Counted from the first letter of the stretch, positions 26,229-36,900 are shown. The stretch: 64,000 nucleotides of DNA from Nostoc calcicola FACHB-3891 (GCF_014697355.1 NZ_JACJRQ010000013.1:144197-208196), one strand, 5' to 3'. Program-made: numbers and translations. The notes: a model not told the origin generated them from the letters alone.

Positions 26229-28982
26229 CTACATAATATTTAATGGGTCTACGTCTATTGTCAAGCTCACAGATTGGGGACAAAGCGATCGCACTTGTTC
26301 CCAATCTGGCAATTGTGGCAATTCATCAGGAGCAAATTTAATCAATATTTGCCAACGATAACGATTCGCTACTCGTAAAATACTGGCTGGTGCTGGCCCC
26401 AATATCTCCAATTCTTCGTTTGCACTTAAAGCTGTAGCGATGATTTGGGCTGTATTCTGCACTTGAATGGGATCGAGACTACTCAAGCGCAATAAAATTA
26501 ACCTTCCGTAGGGGGGATAATTCAAGGCTTGGCGCTGTTCTAATTCTGCCTGAGAAAAAGATTGATAATCGTGCGATCGCACTGCCTCAATTACTGCATG
26601 TTCTGAAGTATAAGTTTGTACAATAACTCTACCAGGATCGTCGCCTCTCCCAGCACGTCCAGCTACCTGAGTCAAGGTTTGAAATGCCCGTTCGCTAGCG
26701 CGATAATCTGATAAGTTCAGCAACCCATCGGCGGCGACAACGCCCACAAGCGTCACCTGCGGTAAATCCAAACCTTTGGTGAGCATTTGCGTACCTACTA
26801 ATAAATCTGCTTCACCGTTGGCAAATTGCGTCAGTAAGGTACGGTGTGCGCCTTTGTTGCGGGTGGTATCGCTATCAAACCGAATTAAGCGTAATTGCGG
26901 AAACTGTCGCGCTAGTTCCTGGGTGACTTTCTGAGTACCGCTACCGAAGAATTTCAGGTAAGGGGAACTGCAATCGGGGCAAAATTTGGGATGCGATCGC
27001 GTATAGTTACAGTAATGACACCGCAATAATTCCGGCGCTCCCTCTTCGGTGTGGTGATATGCCAGGGACACGTCACAGTAGGGACATTCCAACACATACC
27101 CACAACTGCGGCAAGATACAAAAGTACTGTGTCCCCGACGATGGATAAATAAAATTCCTTGCTGCTGTCTTTCTTTTAACTGTTGCAAAGCTTCTTGCAA
27201 GGATCTACTAAATATAGAACGATTTCCCTGCTGCAACTCTTGGCGCATATCCACAATTTCTACTGGCGGTAGTGGGCGGGAATTGATGCGTTCGGGGAGG
27301 GAGAGGTAGTGAGTGGGGAGTGAGGAGTTAGGAGTTAGGAGTGAGGAGTTAGGAGTTAGGAGTGAGGAGTTAGGAGTTAGGGATTCTTCCCCTGCTTCCC
27401 CTGCCCCTCTACCCCTCATCTCGCTGACACTGAGCCAACTTTCCAAGGAAGGGGTAGCGGAACCTAAAACTAGGGGGCAATTTTCTAATTCGGCTCGCCA
27501 TTGGGCGACGGTGCGGGCGTGGTAGGTGGGGATGGGTGAGTCTTGCTTGAAGCTGCTGTCGTGTTCTTCGTCTAATATGATTAAACCCAAGTTGGGCAAA
27601 GGGGCGAAAATGGCGCTGCGGGTGCCGATGACGACTTGGGGTTCTCCAGTGAGCATTTGTCGCCAGGTGTCGTAACGTTCACCGTCTGAGAGGGCGCTGT
27701 GATATACGCTCACTTTATTGCCAAAGCGGGCGCGAAAACGATCGGTTAGTTGGGGTGTGAGTCCAATTTCTGGGACTAAAACCAGGGCGGATTTGCCGAC
27801 TTTCAGTAGAGGAGCGATCGCTTGCAAATATACTTCGGTTTTTCCGGAACCTGTCACCCCATGCAATAAAATTTGAGCAAATCCATTTAATGATTCGATT
27901 GTTGCTAGGGCGCTGGCTTGGGCTGAATTTAACGTTTTTGGTCGATCTTGAGCTAATGTCGGGCTTTGTTCTGTTCGCAATACTTCCCGTTCTTCGATGA
28001 CGATGTAACCCTTTTGTGCTAGGGTCTTCAAAATAGAGGAACTCGCGTTGCAAATTTGCAATAATTCACTTTGCCACAACTCCCCACCACGCCGCCGCAA
28101 GACTTCCAGAATTTCTCGTTGGCGAGTTGTTAATTCACGATCGAGTGTACTCCCCACTAGCGTCACTGATTTTTCAAATTTCGGTTTAGTCAGTTGGGGC
28201 GGTTCTAAGTAACTTTCTACTAAACCTCGTCGCAATAGTTCGCGGACTCCCTGGTAAGCTCGTTGGACTTGATTTTGTAAGTACCGAAAGCTATAATCAC
28301 CGTCTGTTTGTTGCTGTAGGAGTTGGAGAATTTTATCAGCATCTTTATTGTTAACTTTCGCTACTAAACTTTGAAAGCTTAATAAAGCCAAAATTTTAAT
28401 CAAATAATTATTTTCGATTGTATTGAGTAAATAAAACTGAATTAGGCAAGAATAAGCTTGAGGAATCACACGTATCAAAGGTGTATCTAACCAAGCATTA
28501 ATATTAGTGTTAGTAGACACTGCTGCACCGGCCACAGTTAAGCGGATGCGACGCTGCGATCGCCCCAATAATCCTGGTGGTAGTGCTGTACGTATTACCT
28601 GAATCATTTGTGTGTAGTAATACTGCGATACCCGTTCCATCAGAGTCCAGTAACTATCGCGGAAAAATTTCTTTTGAATAACATCTTCCACATCCCGAAT
28701 TTTTTCTAGCGGTAAGTCTGCTGGAGGTTTGAAAAGCAATCTAATGGCTACTCCTGTTAGGTATTGTGCGCCAAATGGCACATTCAAAATATCTCCAGGT
28801 TTTACTTCTAACCCAGCTGGCGATCGATATACATATAGATTTCCACCTTTTTCTACTTCTGTTGCACTTCCTGGACAGTCCACCAGTACTTCAACCCAAC
28901 GATTAACAGTTGCACCTGACTGGTAATATTCCCCAGGTTCTGCTACTACTAAAGAAGATAAATTTACGTCATTAATATACAT
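26229..28982 (-). CDS. priA: Primosomal protein N' (PriA helicase)
   Basis: A 917-residue superfamily 2 3'-5' DNA helicase that restarts stalled replication forks. Seen: an N-terminal DNA-binding region, Walker A LLHGVTGSGKTEVYLQ, DEEH box (LIILDEEHDSSFKQ), LGSATPSLESW, the paired zinc sites CRSCGYVLECPYC and CHYCNYTRSHPKFCPDC, and the helicase motifs GTQMLTKGLDLPQVTL and QVAGRAGRGDDPGRV. Longer than typical PriA. A segment containing [20 protein letters not shown] is encoded by in-frame heptamer repeats at 27316-27380, between motif III and the zinc region. The start is ATG at 28982. Confidence 0.96.
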   Translation of the reverse strand: MYINDVNLSSLVVAEPGEYYQSGATVNRWVEVLVDCPGSATEVEKGGNLYVYRSPAGLEVKPGDILNVPFGAQYLTGVAIRLLFKPPADLPLEKIRDVEDVIQKKFFRDSYWTLMERVSQYYYTQMIQVIRTALPPGLLGRSQRRIRLTVAGAAVSTNTNINAWLDTPLIRVIPQAYSCLIQFYLLNTIENNYLIKILALLSFQSLVAKVNNKDADKILQLLQQQTDGDYSFRYLQNQVQRAYQGVRELLRRGLVESYLEPPQLTKPKFEKSVTLVGSTLDRELTTRQREILEVLRRRGGELWQSELLQICNASSSILKTLAQKGYIVIEEREVLRTEQSPTLAQDRPKTLNSAQASALATIESLNGFAQILLHGVTGSGKTEVYLQAIAPLLKVGKSALVLVPEIGLTPQLTDRFRARFGNKVSVYHSALSDGERYDTWRQMLTGEPQVVIGTRSAIFAPLPNLGLIILDEEHDSSFKQDSPIPTYHARTVAQWRAELENCPLVLGSATPSLESWLSVSEMRGRGAGEAGEESLTPNSSLLTPNSSLLTPNSSLPTHYLSLPERINSRPLPPVEIVDMRQELQQGNRSIFSRSLQEALQQLKERQQQGILFIHRRGHSTFVSCRSCGYVLECPYCDVSLAYHHTEEGAPELLRCHYCNYTRSHPKFCPDCSSPYLKFFGSGTQKVTQELARQFPQLRLIRFDSDTTRNKGAHRTLLTQFANGEADLLVGTQMLTKGLDLPQVTLVGVVAADGLLNLSDYRASERAFQTLTQVAGRAGRGDDPGRVIVQTYTSEHAVIEAVRSHDYQSFSQAELEQRQALNYPPYGRLILLRLSSLDPIQVQNTAQIIATALSANEELEILGPAPASILRVANRYRWQILIKFAPDELPQLPDWEQVRSLCPQSVSLTIDVDPLNIM

Positions 28983-29767
28983 AGTTGCTGACTTTATAGT
29001 TAGATATTTTACCCACCTGATTTCTGAATAACTAAACTCTAACTTTTTGCTTTCTTAGACATAAATGGTATTTCTCAATACTGTTATTCCTCATAATACT
29101 TGATAAGTTTCCTCTTATGTAATCTACTAGACAAATTCGTATCAACTTTACATGCAATAAATATCTGGGGTTCTCTATACAAATAAAAGCATTTTGGCTA
29201 TTGCTGCAAAAGTTGCTCTATCTACTAAATAGGGAGTAGCCTTTTTCCGCCTATCGATAGATATTCAACCCTTTATGCATATGAGATGCTTTTATACAAA
29301 TAAGAATATCCCGAAATTAAGCTGCCATCATTGTAATTTGTATCATCAGGGTAACTTAAAATCGGGAATGCATAACCCCAACACCAGGTTTTCGTTTTAT
29401 CCAGTGATTTCCAGCACCTAGACATTAAAAATATTTAGAAAGATATATGAAGATTTAAGAAATCTGGATAGTTAGCTGAGATTTTTATATTTGTTAAGTT
29501 GAGAAAGTTTGAGGGGGTTTGACATATTTGGTAATTAAGAAAAAAATGAAGAATATATCTGTTGTCAGCCTGAGAAGCAAGTTTTGTTGGGTACCAAGGC
29601 CAGTTACGTTATAGCTTGTATCTAACTGTAACCCTTATTTAGTAGGTACTAGCAATTTTTATTCCTGAAGAGAAATTAGCATAAGCTTGTATTCGGCTAT
29701 ATAAACGGGTGCATTCTTGCCTTAGGGAAAACTACCAAGCCTCAAACGAGTAGCTGTAACTAAAATT
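28983..29767 (+). promoter_or_regulatory. Long AT-rich leader upstream of the sigma factor gene
   Basis: 785 bp without a gene, between the divergent priA and sigma factor genes. A TTGACA hexamer is at 29519-29524, but no convincing -10 lies at the right spacing. The whole segment is AT-rich and, unlike most gaps here, free of heptamer repeats, which suggests selected regulatory content. Specific sites cannot be assigned by eye. Confidence 0.4.
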
Positions 29768-30940
29768 ATGTACCAAACAAAGCAACAATCCCTAAAGGAA
29801 ACTATGAATATTGTTGAATTGGGAAAAATGGAAATACTGGAGAATACTGCTGATAGTGAAGAACTATTACTGGAGAATTTAGATGCAGTAGCCGATGAAG
29901 AGCCTCCGATTTTAGTAGAAAATTTGGAATCGGAGGAACGGGATGGAGATGAAATGGCGGCGGCTCGTCCTTCGGGATACAATAAGACCGAACATGATGA
30001 TGCTGTGGGCGCGTTTTTTAAGGAAATGGCGCGTTATCCGCTGCTAAAACCTGATGAAGAGGTGGAGTTAGCACGGCGAGTTAGATTTCTTGAAGAAATT
30101 AGGGAATTACAAGCTACTTTACAGTCAAAATTGGGACAGGAACCTAGCAAGTTAGAAGTAGCTTCTGAGCTAGAAATGACAGAAAAGCAATTAGAAAGTC
30201 GCTTATATCAAGGTAGAGTAGCGAAACGTAAAATGATTCGCTCGAATCTGAGATTAGTAGTTTCTATTGCGAAGCGATACCTGAATCGGGGAGTACCTTT
30301 TCTGGATTTAATTCAGGAAGGAGCAATGGGTTTAAATCGCGCTACAGAAAAGTTCGATCCGGATAAAGGATATAAGTTTTCTACTTACGCCTATTGGTGG
30401 ATTAGACAAGCCATTACTAGAGCGATCGCTAATGATGCGCGAACAATCAGGCTACCAATTCATATTGTTGAAAAACTTAACAAACTCAAAAAAGCACAAC
30501 GAGAACTCAAGCAAAAACTCTGTCGTAATCCTTCCGAAGGTGAAATGGCGGAAGCTTTAGAAATTAGTGTCCAACAACTACGTCAACTACAACAATTACG
30601 CCGTCAAGCACTTTCTCTCAACCACCGTGTTGGTAAAGAAGAAGACACAGAATTGATGGATTTGTTAGAAGACGAAGATAACCTATCTCCAGAAGCAAAA
30701 ATGAACGAAAACATGATGCGTCAGGAGATTTGGGAAGTATTGGGTGACGTGTTAACTCCACGGGAAAAAGACGTAATTTCTTTGCGGTATGGTTTGACAA
30801 CTAGCGAACCCTGTACTTTGGAAGAAGTTGGCAATATGTTCAATCTTTCCCGTGAGCGGGTGCGACAAATTCAAAGTAAAGCCATGCGAAAATTGCGGCG
30901 TCCCCACATAGCCAAACGGTTAAAAGGTTGGTTGATCTAA
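29768..30940 (+). CDS. RNA polymerase sigma factor, group 2 (sigma-70 family)
   Basis: A 390-residue RpoD-like factor. Region 1.2 is VGAFFKEMARYPLLKPDEEV; regions 2.1-2.4 are SNLRLVVSIAKRYLNRGVPF, LDLIQEGAMGLNRATEKF and YKFSTYAYWWIRQAITRAIA; region 3 is TIRLPIHIVEKLNKLKKAQR; region 4.2 is TLEEVGNMFNLSRERVRQIQ. The acidic N-terminus is short compared with group 1 SigA, and the end (LRRPHIAKRLKGWLI) is unusual. This fits a group 2 factor, possibly of the SigC branch, but the subgroup is not proven. An ATG at 29804 is an alternative start. Confidence 0.9.
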   Translation: MYQTKQQSLKETMNIVELGKMEILENTADSEELLLENLDAVADEEPPILVENLESEERDGDEMAAARPSGYNKTEHDDAVGAFFKEMARYPLLKPDEEVELARRVRFLEEIRELQATLQSKLGQEPSKLEVASELEMTEKQLESRLYQGRVAKRKMIRSNLRLVVSIAKRYLNRGVPFLDLIQEGAMGLNRATEKFDPDKGYKFSTYAYWWIRQAITRAIANDARTIRLPIHIVEKLNKLKKAQRELKQKLCRNPSEGEMAEALEISVQQLRQLQQLRRQALSLNHRVGKEEDTELMDLLEDEDNLSPEAKMNENMMRQEIWEVLGDVLTPREKDVISLRYGLTTSEPCTLEEVGNMFNLSRERVRQIQSKAMRKLRRPHIAKRLKGWLI

Positions 30941-31193
30941 CAATTTTACCCGATAATTAAGACTTAATACCAAATTAGGATAAATAGTATTGTTTGAGAT
31001 TCCTGGAACTGTCTTGAGTAAAGACATTCAATCCAAAATCCAAAATCTAAAATCCCAAATTGGTATGATACCTGACCTCATTATCTCTCATCGCGAAACA
31101 TTTTTTGAGCGGGGGCGATCGCCACTGCAAAAAACCGGGTGTTTTGTACCTTTTTTCGGCTTTTCTTTAGTGATTAATCAAAAAAATTGCACA

Positions 31194-31236
31194 GTTGACT
31201 ATAGACTATGGACTATGAACTATGGACTATAGACTA
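31194..31236. repeat. ACTATGG/ACTATAG heptamer array before a GNAT gene
   Basis: Six or so heptamers of the form GACTATA/GACTATG/AACTATG in tandem, ending at the start codon of the next gene. The rest of the 296-bp gap after the sigma factor gene contains CAAAATC-type repeats near 31028-31055 and no convincing gene. Confidence 0.85.
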
Positions 31237-31728
31237 ATGACTGCGAGTAGCAATTTGATTGTGCGTTTTGCCGAGCCAGCTGATTACAGCGTACTGTTTA
31301 AATTAATTGAAGGGCTTGCTGAGTATGAAAAATTATCTCACGCTGTCACCGGCAATGCTCTAGCACTTAAGGAACATTTATTTGGTTCCCACAGATATAT
31401 AGAAGCAATACTAGCAGAATCTGGCAGTCAAGCTGTTGGGTTTGCCCTATTCTTTCATAATTATTCAACATTTCTCACCAAGCCAGGAATTTATTTAGAA
31501 GATTTATTTGTTTTACCAGAATATCGCAGGCAAGGTATTGGTAGAGCTATCCTGACTAAAGTAGCCCAAATAGCCGTAGAACGTAATTGTGGACGGTTAG
31601 AATGGAGTGTGTTGGATTGGAATGAATCAGCCCAAGAATTTTACCGTAGCATGGGAGCATCTATATTAGATGATTGGCGAATTTGTCGTGTAACAGAAGA
31701 TGCACTGAATAAGTTAGGCGCTGTGTAA
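31237..31728 (+). CDS. GNAT family N-acetyltransferase
   Basis: A 163-residue GNAT enzyme resembling diamine and other small-molecule acetyltransferases. The start IVRFAEPADYSVLFKLIEGL gives strand 1 and helix 1; YLEDLFVLPEYRRQGIGRAI is the acetyl-CoA binding motif A with R-x-x-G-I-G; RLEWSVLDWNESAQEFYRSM is motif B. The substrate is unknown. I use the ATG at 31237; an ATG at 31222 lies inside the heptamer array. Confidence 0.87.
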   Translation: MTASSNLIVRFAEPADYSVLFKLIEGLAEYEKLSHAVTGNALALKEHLFGSHRYIEAILAESGSQAVGFALFFHNYSTFLTKPGIYLEDLFVLPEYRRQGIGRAILTKVAQIAVERNCGRLEWSVLDWNESAQEFYRSMGASILDDWRICRVTEDALNKLGAV

Positions 31729-31937
31729 AAATCAAATTATTGTAGGGGAGCCAGTCGTGTGGGTGGGTTTCCCCACTTGAGCGTTAGCGTAGCGGTAGCG
31801 ACGCAGGAGTGTCACTGGCGTTGTGTTAGGCGCATATTGCGATATGATTTGTCACGAAGAATATGACATCAGCGCCTAAGGCACCATGTTCTGTAGCGGT
31901 GCGTTAACCTACGGTGTAACACACCCTACTAGCTCCT

Positions 31938-32348
31938 ATGGCAAAAGATAAATTTCATAATATTGTAAGAAATGCTTTAGAAAAAGACGGCTGGAAGATT
32001 ACGGCTGATCCTTATGAAATTAATGTGGATGATGTAGATTTTGAGATTGATTTAGCAGCAGAGCAACTTTTAGGAGCAGAGCGAGAAGGACAAAAAATAG
32101 CAGTGGAAATTAAAAGTTTTATTAGCCCATCGAATGTTTCAGAGTTTCATACAGCCTTGGGACAGTTTTTAAACTATCGAGATGCATTAGATAAAATTGA
32201 ACCAGATCGCAAACTTTATTTAGCTGTTCGTGTACCGATTTATGAAACTTTTTTTCAACGAAAATTTATTACATCGGCAATTGCAAAATATCAATTACGA
32301 TTGATAATTTACGATGTACAAGAGGAGGTTATTCGTCAATGGCTGTAG
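31938..32348 (+). CDS. xisH: XisH family protein
   Basis: A 136-residue homologue of XisH, one of two factors needed with the recombinase XisF to excise the fdxN element during heterocyst differentiation in Anabaena. The start AKDKFHNIVRNALEKDGWKI and the middle KIAVEIKSFISPSNVSEFHT are typical; the fold is thought to be PD-(D/E)XK-like. VDFEIDLAAEQ and AVEIKSF supply candidate nuclease residues. Pairs of xisH/xisI are common far from any fdxN element, so the local role may differ. It overlaps xisI by 10 bp. Confidence 0.93.
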   Translation: MAKDKFHNIVRNALEKDGWKITADPYEINVDDVDFEIDLAAEQLLGAEREGQKIAVEIKSFISPSNVSEFHTALGQFLNYRDALDKIEPDRKLYLAVRVPIYETFFQRKFITSAIAKYQLRLIIYDVQEEVIRQWL

Positions 32349-32677
32349 AAAAATACCGACAATATATTCGACATCTTCTTTCGGAACGGCAAAAGCGCGC
32401 TTCGATGTCACGAAATGCCGAAGAGTATGAGGTGCAAACAATTTTTGACGAGCAGCAAGATCACTATCAATTACTTTATGTTGGCTGGCGTGGAAATAAA
32501 CGCGATTTTGGCTGTATCTTACATCTTGATATTAAAGATGGGAAAATATGGATTCAACACGATGGCACAGAAGAAGGAATTGCCAATCGATTGGTTGAAA
32601 TGGGAGTACCAAAACAAGATATTATTTTAGCATTTCACGAACCTTACATACGTCAGTTTACAAATTTTGGAAGTTAA
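32339..32677 (+). CDS. xisI: XisI family protein
   Basis: A 112-residue XisI homologue: VEKYRQYIRHLLSERQKRAS, then YQLLYVGWRGNKRDFGCILH, HLDIKDGKIWIQHDGTEEGI and the C-terminal VPKQDIILAFHEPYIRQFT. It is translationally coupled to xisH by a 10-bp overlap, with an AGAGGAGG ribosome-binding site inside xisH. No xisF-type large serine recombinase lies in the window. Confidence 0.93.
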   Translation: MAVEKYRQYIRHLLSERQKRASMSRNAEEYEVQTIFDEQQDHYQLLYVGWRGNKRDFGCILHLDIKDGKIWIQHDGTEEGIANRLVEMGVPKQDIILAFHEPYIRQFTNFGS

Positions 32678-32859
32678 GAAATATTGTAGAACGCAAAATA
32701 AATAATGTAGAGCTTGATGAGCATAGCAGCCAATAATCTGCAATTAAAAAAATTTTAAGGCTAAGTTTGACAGCTTGTCATTTGACTATGGCAGCGGCTC
32801 AACTGACAATTATGGAGGATATTCCAACGAATCAGCCGTTATTGCAGAGGGAACACGAA

Positions 32860-33195
32860 ATGAAAAAAATTATTACAGTCATGCTGTTAGGCATAGCAAT
32901 CTTCACCTTTGCCTTCAGTAGTCCAGCTTTAGCCGCAGATACTGCTAGTGGAGCTAAATTATTTAGTGGTAATTGTGCTTCTTGTCATGCGGGTGGCAAG
33001 AATTTAGTGAAAGCAGAAAAAAGCCTGAAGAAGGACGCTTTGGAAAAGTATGACATGTACTCAGCAGAGGCGATTATTGCTCAAGTTACAAACGGTAAAG
33101 CTGCCATGCCTGCTTTTGGCAAACGTTTAAAGCCTGAGCAGATTGAAAATGTTGCTGCTTATGTACTTGAGCAAGCAGATAAAGGTTGGAAGTAA
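32860..33195 (+). CDS. petJ: Cytochrome c6
   Basis: A 111-residue precursor with a Sec signal peptide ([20 protein letters not shown], then SPALA) cleaved before ADTASG, leaving an 86-residue lumenal protein. Haem is attached at CASCH; the axial Met is in [10 protein letters not shown]. It carries electrons from cytochrome b6f to photosystem I, or to the terminal oxidase, in place of plastocyanin. An upstream in-frame TTG at 32767 would put 31 residues before the signal peptide, so I start at 32860. Confidence 0.94.
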   Translation: MKKIITVMLLGIAIFTFAFSSPALAADTASGAKLFSGNCASCHAGGKNLVKAEKSLKKDALEKYDMYSAEAIIAQVTNGKAAMPAFGKRLKPEQIENVAAYVLEQADKGWK

Positions 33196-33324
33196 AAGTG
33201 AAATGCTCAGTATTCAGAATTCAGAACTCAGAATTCAAAAGTAAAAGAGTCTTCATATCTGGCTTGAAATCTGAGGTTCCGTACTTCATTTAGTTGCAAA
33301 ATACTGTAATTTCAAAGATTAATA

Positions 33325-33354
33325 ATTAGCGGGACACAAAGCCCCGCTAATTTT
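33325..33354 (+). terminator. Rho-independent terminator after petJ
   Basis: ATTAGCGGG (33325-33333) pairs with CCCGCTAAT (33343-33351) around ACACAAAGC, followed by a short T-rich stretch. It lies 130 bp after petJ. Confidence 0.75.
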
Positions 33355-33471
33355 ATTACTACGGAAATTATCATACTATTTTCAAAAATATTTGCAACAT
33401 ACTAATTGCCTGTAGGGGGGTACAGCTGTACGCCCCTACTCTGTCGTATTTTGATTTCAAATTAGCATCAG

Positions 33472-33579
33472 TATAGTGGTTCCCATTCAGATCCAGTACA
33501 ACATCATATCGCAAGGTGTAGGGGCACGGCACTGGCGTGCCCTTACAGTTGTACTTCACGCTTGTGGGGAAACGCTATA
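33472..33579. mobile_element. Miniature element, family C, copy 2 (108 bp)
   Basis: It begins TATAGTGGTTCCC and ends GGGGAAACGCTATA, with inner GTACAAC/GTTGTAC arms, and holds a TAGGGGCACGGCAC-type central hairpin. The ends match 12933-13027 and 49799-49914, while the interior differs. A further GTACAGCTGTAC hairpin lies at about 33420. Confidence 0.7.
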
Positions 33580-33684
33580 GTACTGGGTTATGCGGTGAAA
33601 TTTATACGTAGACTTTAACTTAAATTTACATTTAATTAAGCAAAATCTCTGATAAAAAAATAGTTGAGTTTTTGATCGAATTCA

Positions 33685-33847
33685 GAGGATGTTTTAAAAG
33701 TCCTCTTGTTGGTGGCAAAACATTCTAGATCCCCCTAAATCCCCCTTAAGAAGGGGGACTTTGATTCTGGTTCCCCCCTTTTCAAGGGGGGTTAGGGGGG
33801 ATCTGTAAGTGCCTAAAATCACAGCAAAATACTTTTAAAACAACCTC
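33685..33847. mobile_element. Miniature element F (163 bp) holding a smaller element E
   Basis: The outer ends are GAGGATGTTTTAAAAGT (33685-33701) and ACTTTTAAAACAACCTC (33831-33847), a 17-bp inverted repeat with one mismatch. Inside, 33727-33804 is bounded by AGATCCCCCTAA and TTAGGGGGGATCT and contains the CCCCCTTAAGAAGGGGG hairpin. The same E-type half (GGGGGGTTGGGGGGATCT) is found in frame in the mannosidase gene at about 15829-15846. The rest of this 737-bp gap holds no gene. Confidence 0.75.
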
Positions 33848-33932
33848 TCATAACTATATCTACAAAAACTGATATTAAGAATACGTAAAGGGGAATACTA
33901 AGGCTGAGTCACAATATTATAAAAACACTGCA

Positions 33933-36900
33933 ATGTTAGTATTATCCAATGATATACTCCCGCTTTCTGGATATCACATCACAGAGCAAATTTATTCAGG
34001 TATTAAAACCTTAGTTTATCGAGCTATCAGAAAGCAAGACCAAAAAATAGTGGTCATCAAAGTGATGCGGAATGAGTATCCTACCATCCATGAAATTGCC
34101 CAATTCCGAAATCAATATACAATCACTAAAAACCTCAATTTCAAGGGGATAGTTAAACCATTAAGCTTAGAAAACTACCGTAACGCCTATGCTTTGGTGA
34201 TGGAGGACTTTAGCGGCCTATCACTCAAAGATTGGGGAAAGAGGAAAGAAAAAGATATTTTGAGCTTAGGGGAGTTTTTCCACATCGCTATGCAAATAGT
34301 ATCTACCCTAGAGCAACTGCATCGCGATCGCATTATCCACAAAGACATTAAACCAGCCAATATCCTGATTAATCCTAGCACTCTCGAAGTCAAAATTATT
34401 GACTTTAGTATCGCTACCTTATTACCAAGAGAAATTCAATTCCTTACTAATCCTAACGTCCTAGAAGGAACATTAGCTTATATTTCCCCCGAACAAACTG
34501 GAAGAATGAATCGTGGTATTGATTACCGTAGCGATTTCTATTCTTTGGGAGTTACATTTTTTGAACTTCTCACCGGACAATTACCCTTCACTAGTAACGA
34601 TCCGATGGAGTTAGTCCACTCTCATATTGCTAAACAACCAGACAAATTTAACATTCAAAATTCAAAATTCACAAATGAAGAGATTCCTCACGTCCTTTGT
34701 GACATCGTAATGAAATTAATGTCCAAAAATGCTGAAGATCGCTATCAAAGTGCCTACGGACTTAAGCATGATTTACAGATGTGCCATAAGCACTTGAAAG
34801 AAACTGGCAATATTCCACTTTTCAAATTGGCAAGTAAAGATATTTCAGACCGTTTTCTGATTCCTGAAAAACTTTACGGCCGTGAACCAGAAGTAGCAAA
34901 CCTTCTTGCAGCTTTTGGTCGTGTGACACAGGGGAGAACGGAAATGGTCTTGGTTGCAGGTTTCTCTGGTATTGGCAAAACTGCGGTAGTTAACGAAGTT
35001 CATAAACCCATTGTCCGACAACGTAGTTACTTCATTAAAGGTAAATTTGACCAGTTTCAACGAGAAATTCCCTTGTCGGCATTAGTACAAGCTTTTAGTG
35101 ATTTAATCGGGCAAATATTAATAGAAACTGAAGCTCAAATTCAACAGTGGAAAATCAAAATTATTTCAGCATTGGGTGAACAAGCTCAGGTAATTAGCGA
35201 TGTGATTCCTGCATTAGAGCAAATTATTGGCAAACAACCAAAGTTTGCTGAACTCTCTGGAAATGCTGCACAAAATCGCTTCAATTTATTATTTAAAAGA
35301 TTTATTCAGGTATTCATCAGTAAAGAACATCCTTTAGTCATCTTTCTAGATGATTTGCAATGGGCAGACACAACATCTTTGAAATTGATTCAAGGATTAA
35401 TGACTCAGGAAGCTAATACAGGCACTAAAAAATCTCTCTTATCTGCTATTGAAAGTCAAGAAAACCTCTGGATTCCCAACTTTGATGGAGAATCTTGGGA
35501 AGTCGATCGAACACAGAATATTGATGATAATCAAAGTAGTTTATTGTTGATTGGTGCATATCGGGATAATGAAGTTTCTCAAGCACACCCACTTTCTTTG
35601 ACAATACAGGAGATTGAAAAAGCAGGAACATCTATTAATTATATTAATTTAAAATCTTTAAATCAAAGTAATTTAAATTCTTTGATTGCTGATACTCTAG
35701 TTTGTCAAGAAAATATAGTTGTTTCTTTGACACAAATGGTTTTTGCTAAAACTAAAGGTAATCCATTCTTTACTATTCAATTTTTAAAGTCTTTACATAA
35801 AGATAATATTATTAAATTTAACTATAGCATTGGCTGTTGGCAATATAATCTAGCCGATTTGCAAGTCTTAGCTCTTACAGATGATGTCGTGGAATTTATG
35901 GCACTTCAAATAGAAAAATTGCCCAGAATGACGCAAGATATTTTAAAATTTGCAGCTTGTATTGGTAATGAATTTGACTTAAAGTCTTTGGCGATCGTTA
36001 ATGAAAAATCTGCGGTAGATACAGCATCTGAAATCTGGAAAGCTTTATATGAAGGGCTAGTTTTACCTCAAACTGAAACTTATAAATTATTTCAAAATGG
36101 CGATATTTCAGGGGAAGTTTTTGACAGCCAAAAACCACAAAACTTACCACTGAATAATTCTCTGTGCCCTCGATACAAATTTATACATGATAGAGTGCAG
36201 CAAGCTGCTTATTCTCTCATTCCCGAAGACCAAAAAAAGCAAATTCACTTGCGTATTGGGCAACTTTTATTAAAAAATACCTCAGTTGTAGAACGGGAAG
36301 AAAAGATTTTTCAATTAGTGAATCAGTTTAATATTGCAGTCGAAATTATCACAGATCGGACTCAACGCGATGAATTAGCTCAGATGAATTTAGTTGCTGG
36401 GCGTAAAGCTATAGCCTCGACTGCTTATCTCGCCGCAACTAAGTATTTAACTACTGGTATAGAACTACTATCCAATGATAGTTGGCAGACAAAATATGAG
36501 ATAAGTATTGCTTTGTATGAAACAGCAGCGGAGGCTGCATACCTCAGTGGTAACTTTGAAAAAATGGAGGAATTAATAGAAGTAGTATTAGCACAAGCAA
36601 AAACATTACTGGAAAAAGTAAAAGTTTATGAAATAAAAATTCAAGCTGATGGAGCGCAAAATAAAGCATTAGCATCTGTCAATACTTCCCTAAGTTTTTT
36701 GAAATTGTTGGGGGTGGAATTTCCCGATCGCCCAAACGAGCTTGATGTGCAACTAGCTATGACAGAAATAACATCTAATCTAGCCGGAAAGCGCATTGAA
36801 GAGTTAATTAGTCTCCCAGAGATGAAGCAGCCTCAACTATTAGCAGCAATGCGTATTTTATCTAGTACTGCTCCGGTTGCTTATCAAGTTGCTGCCGAAT

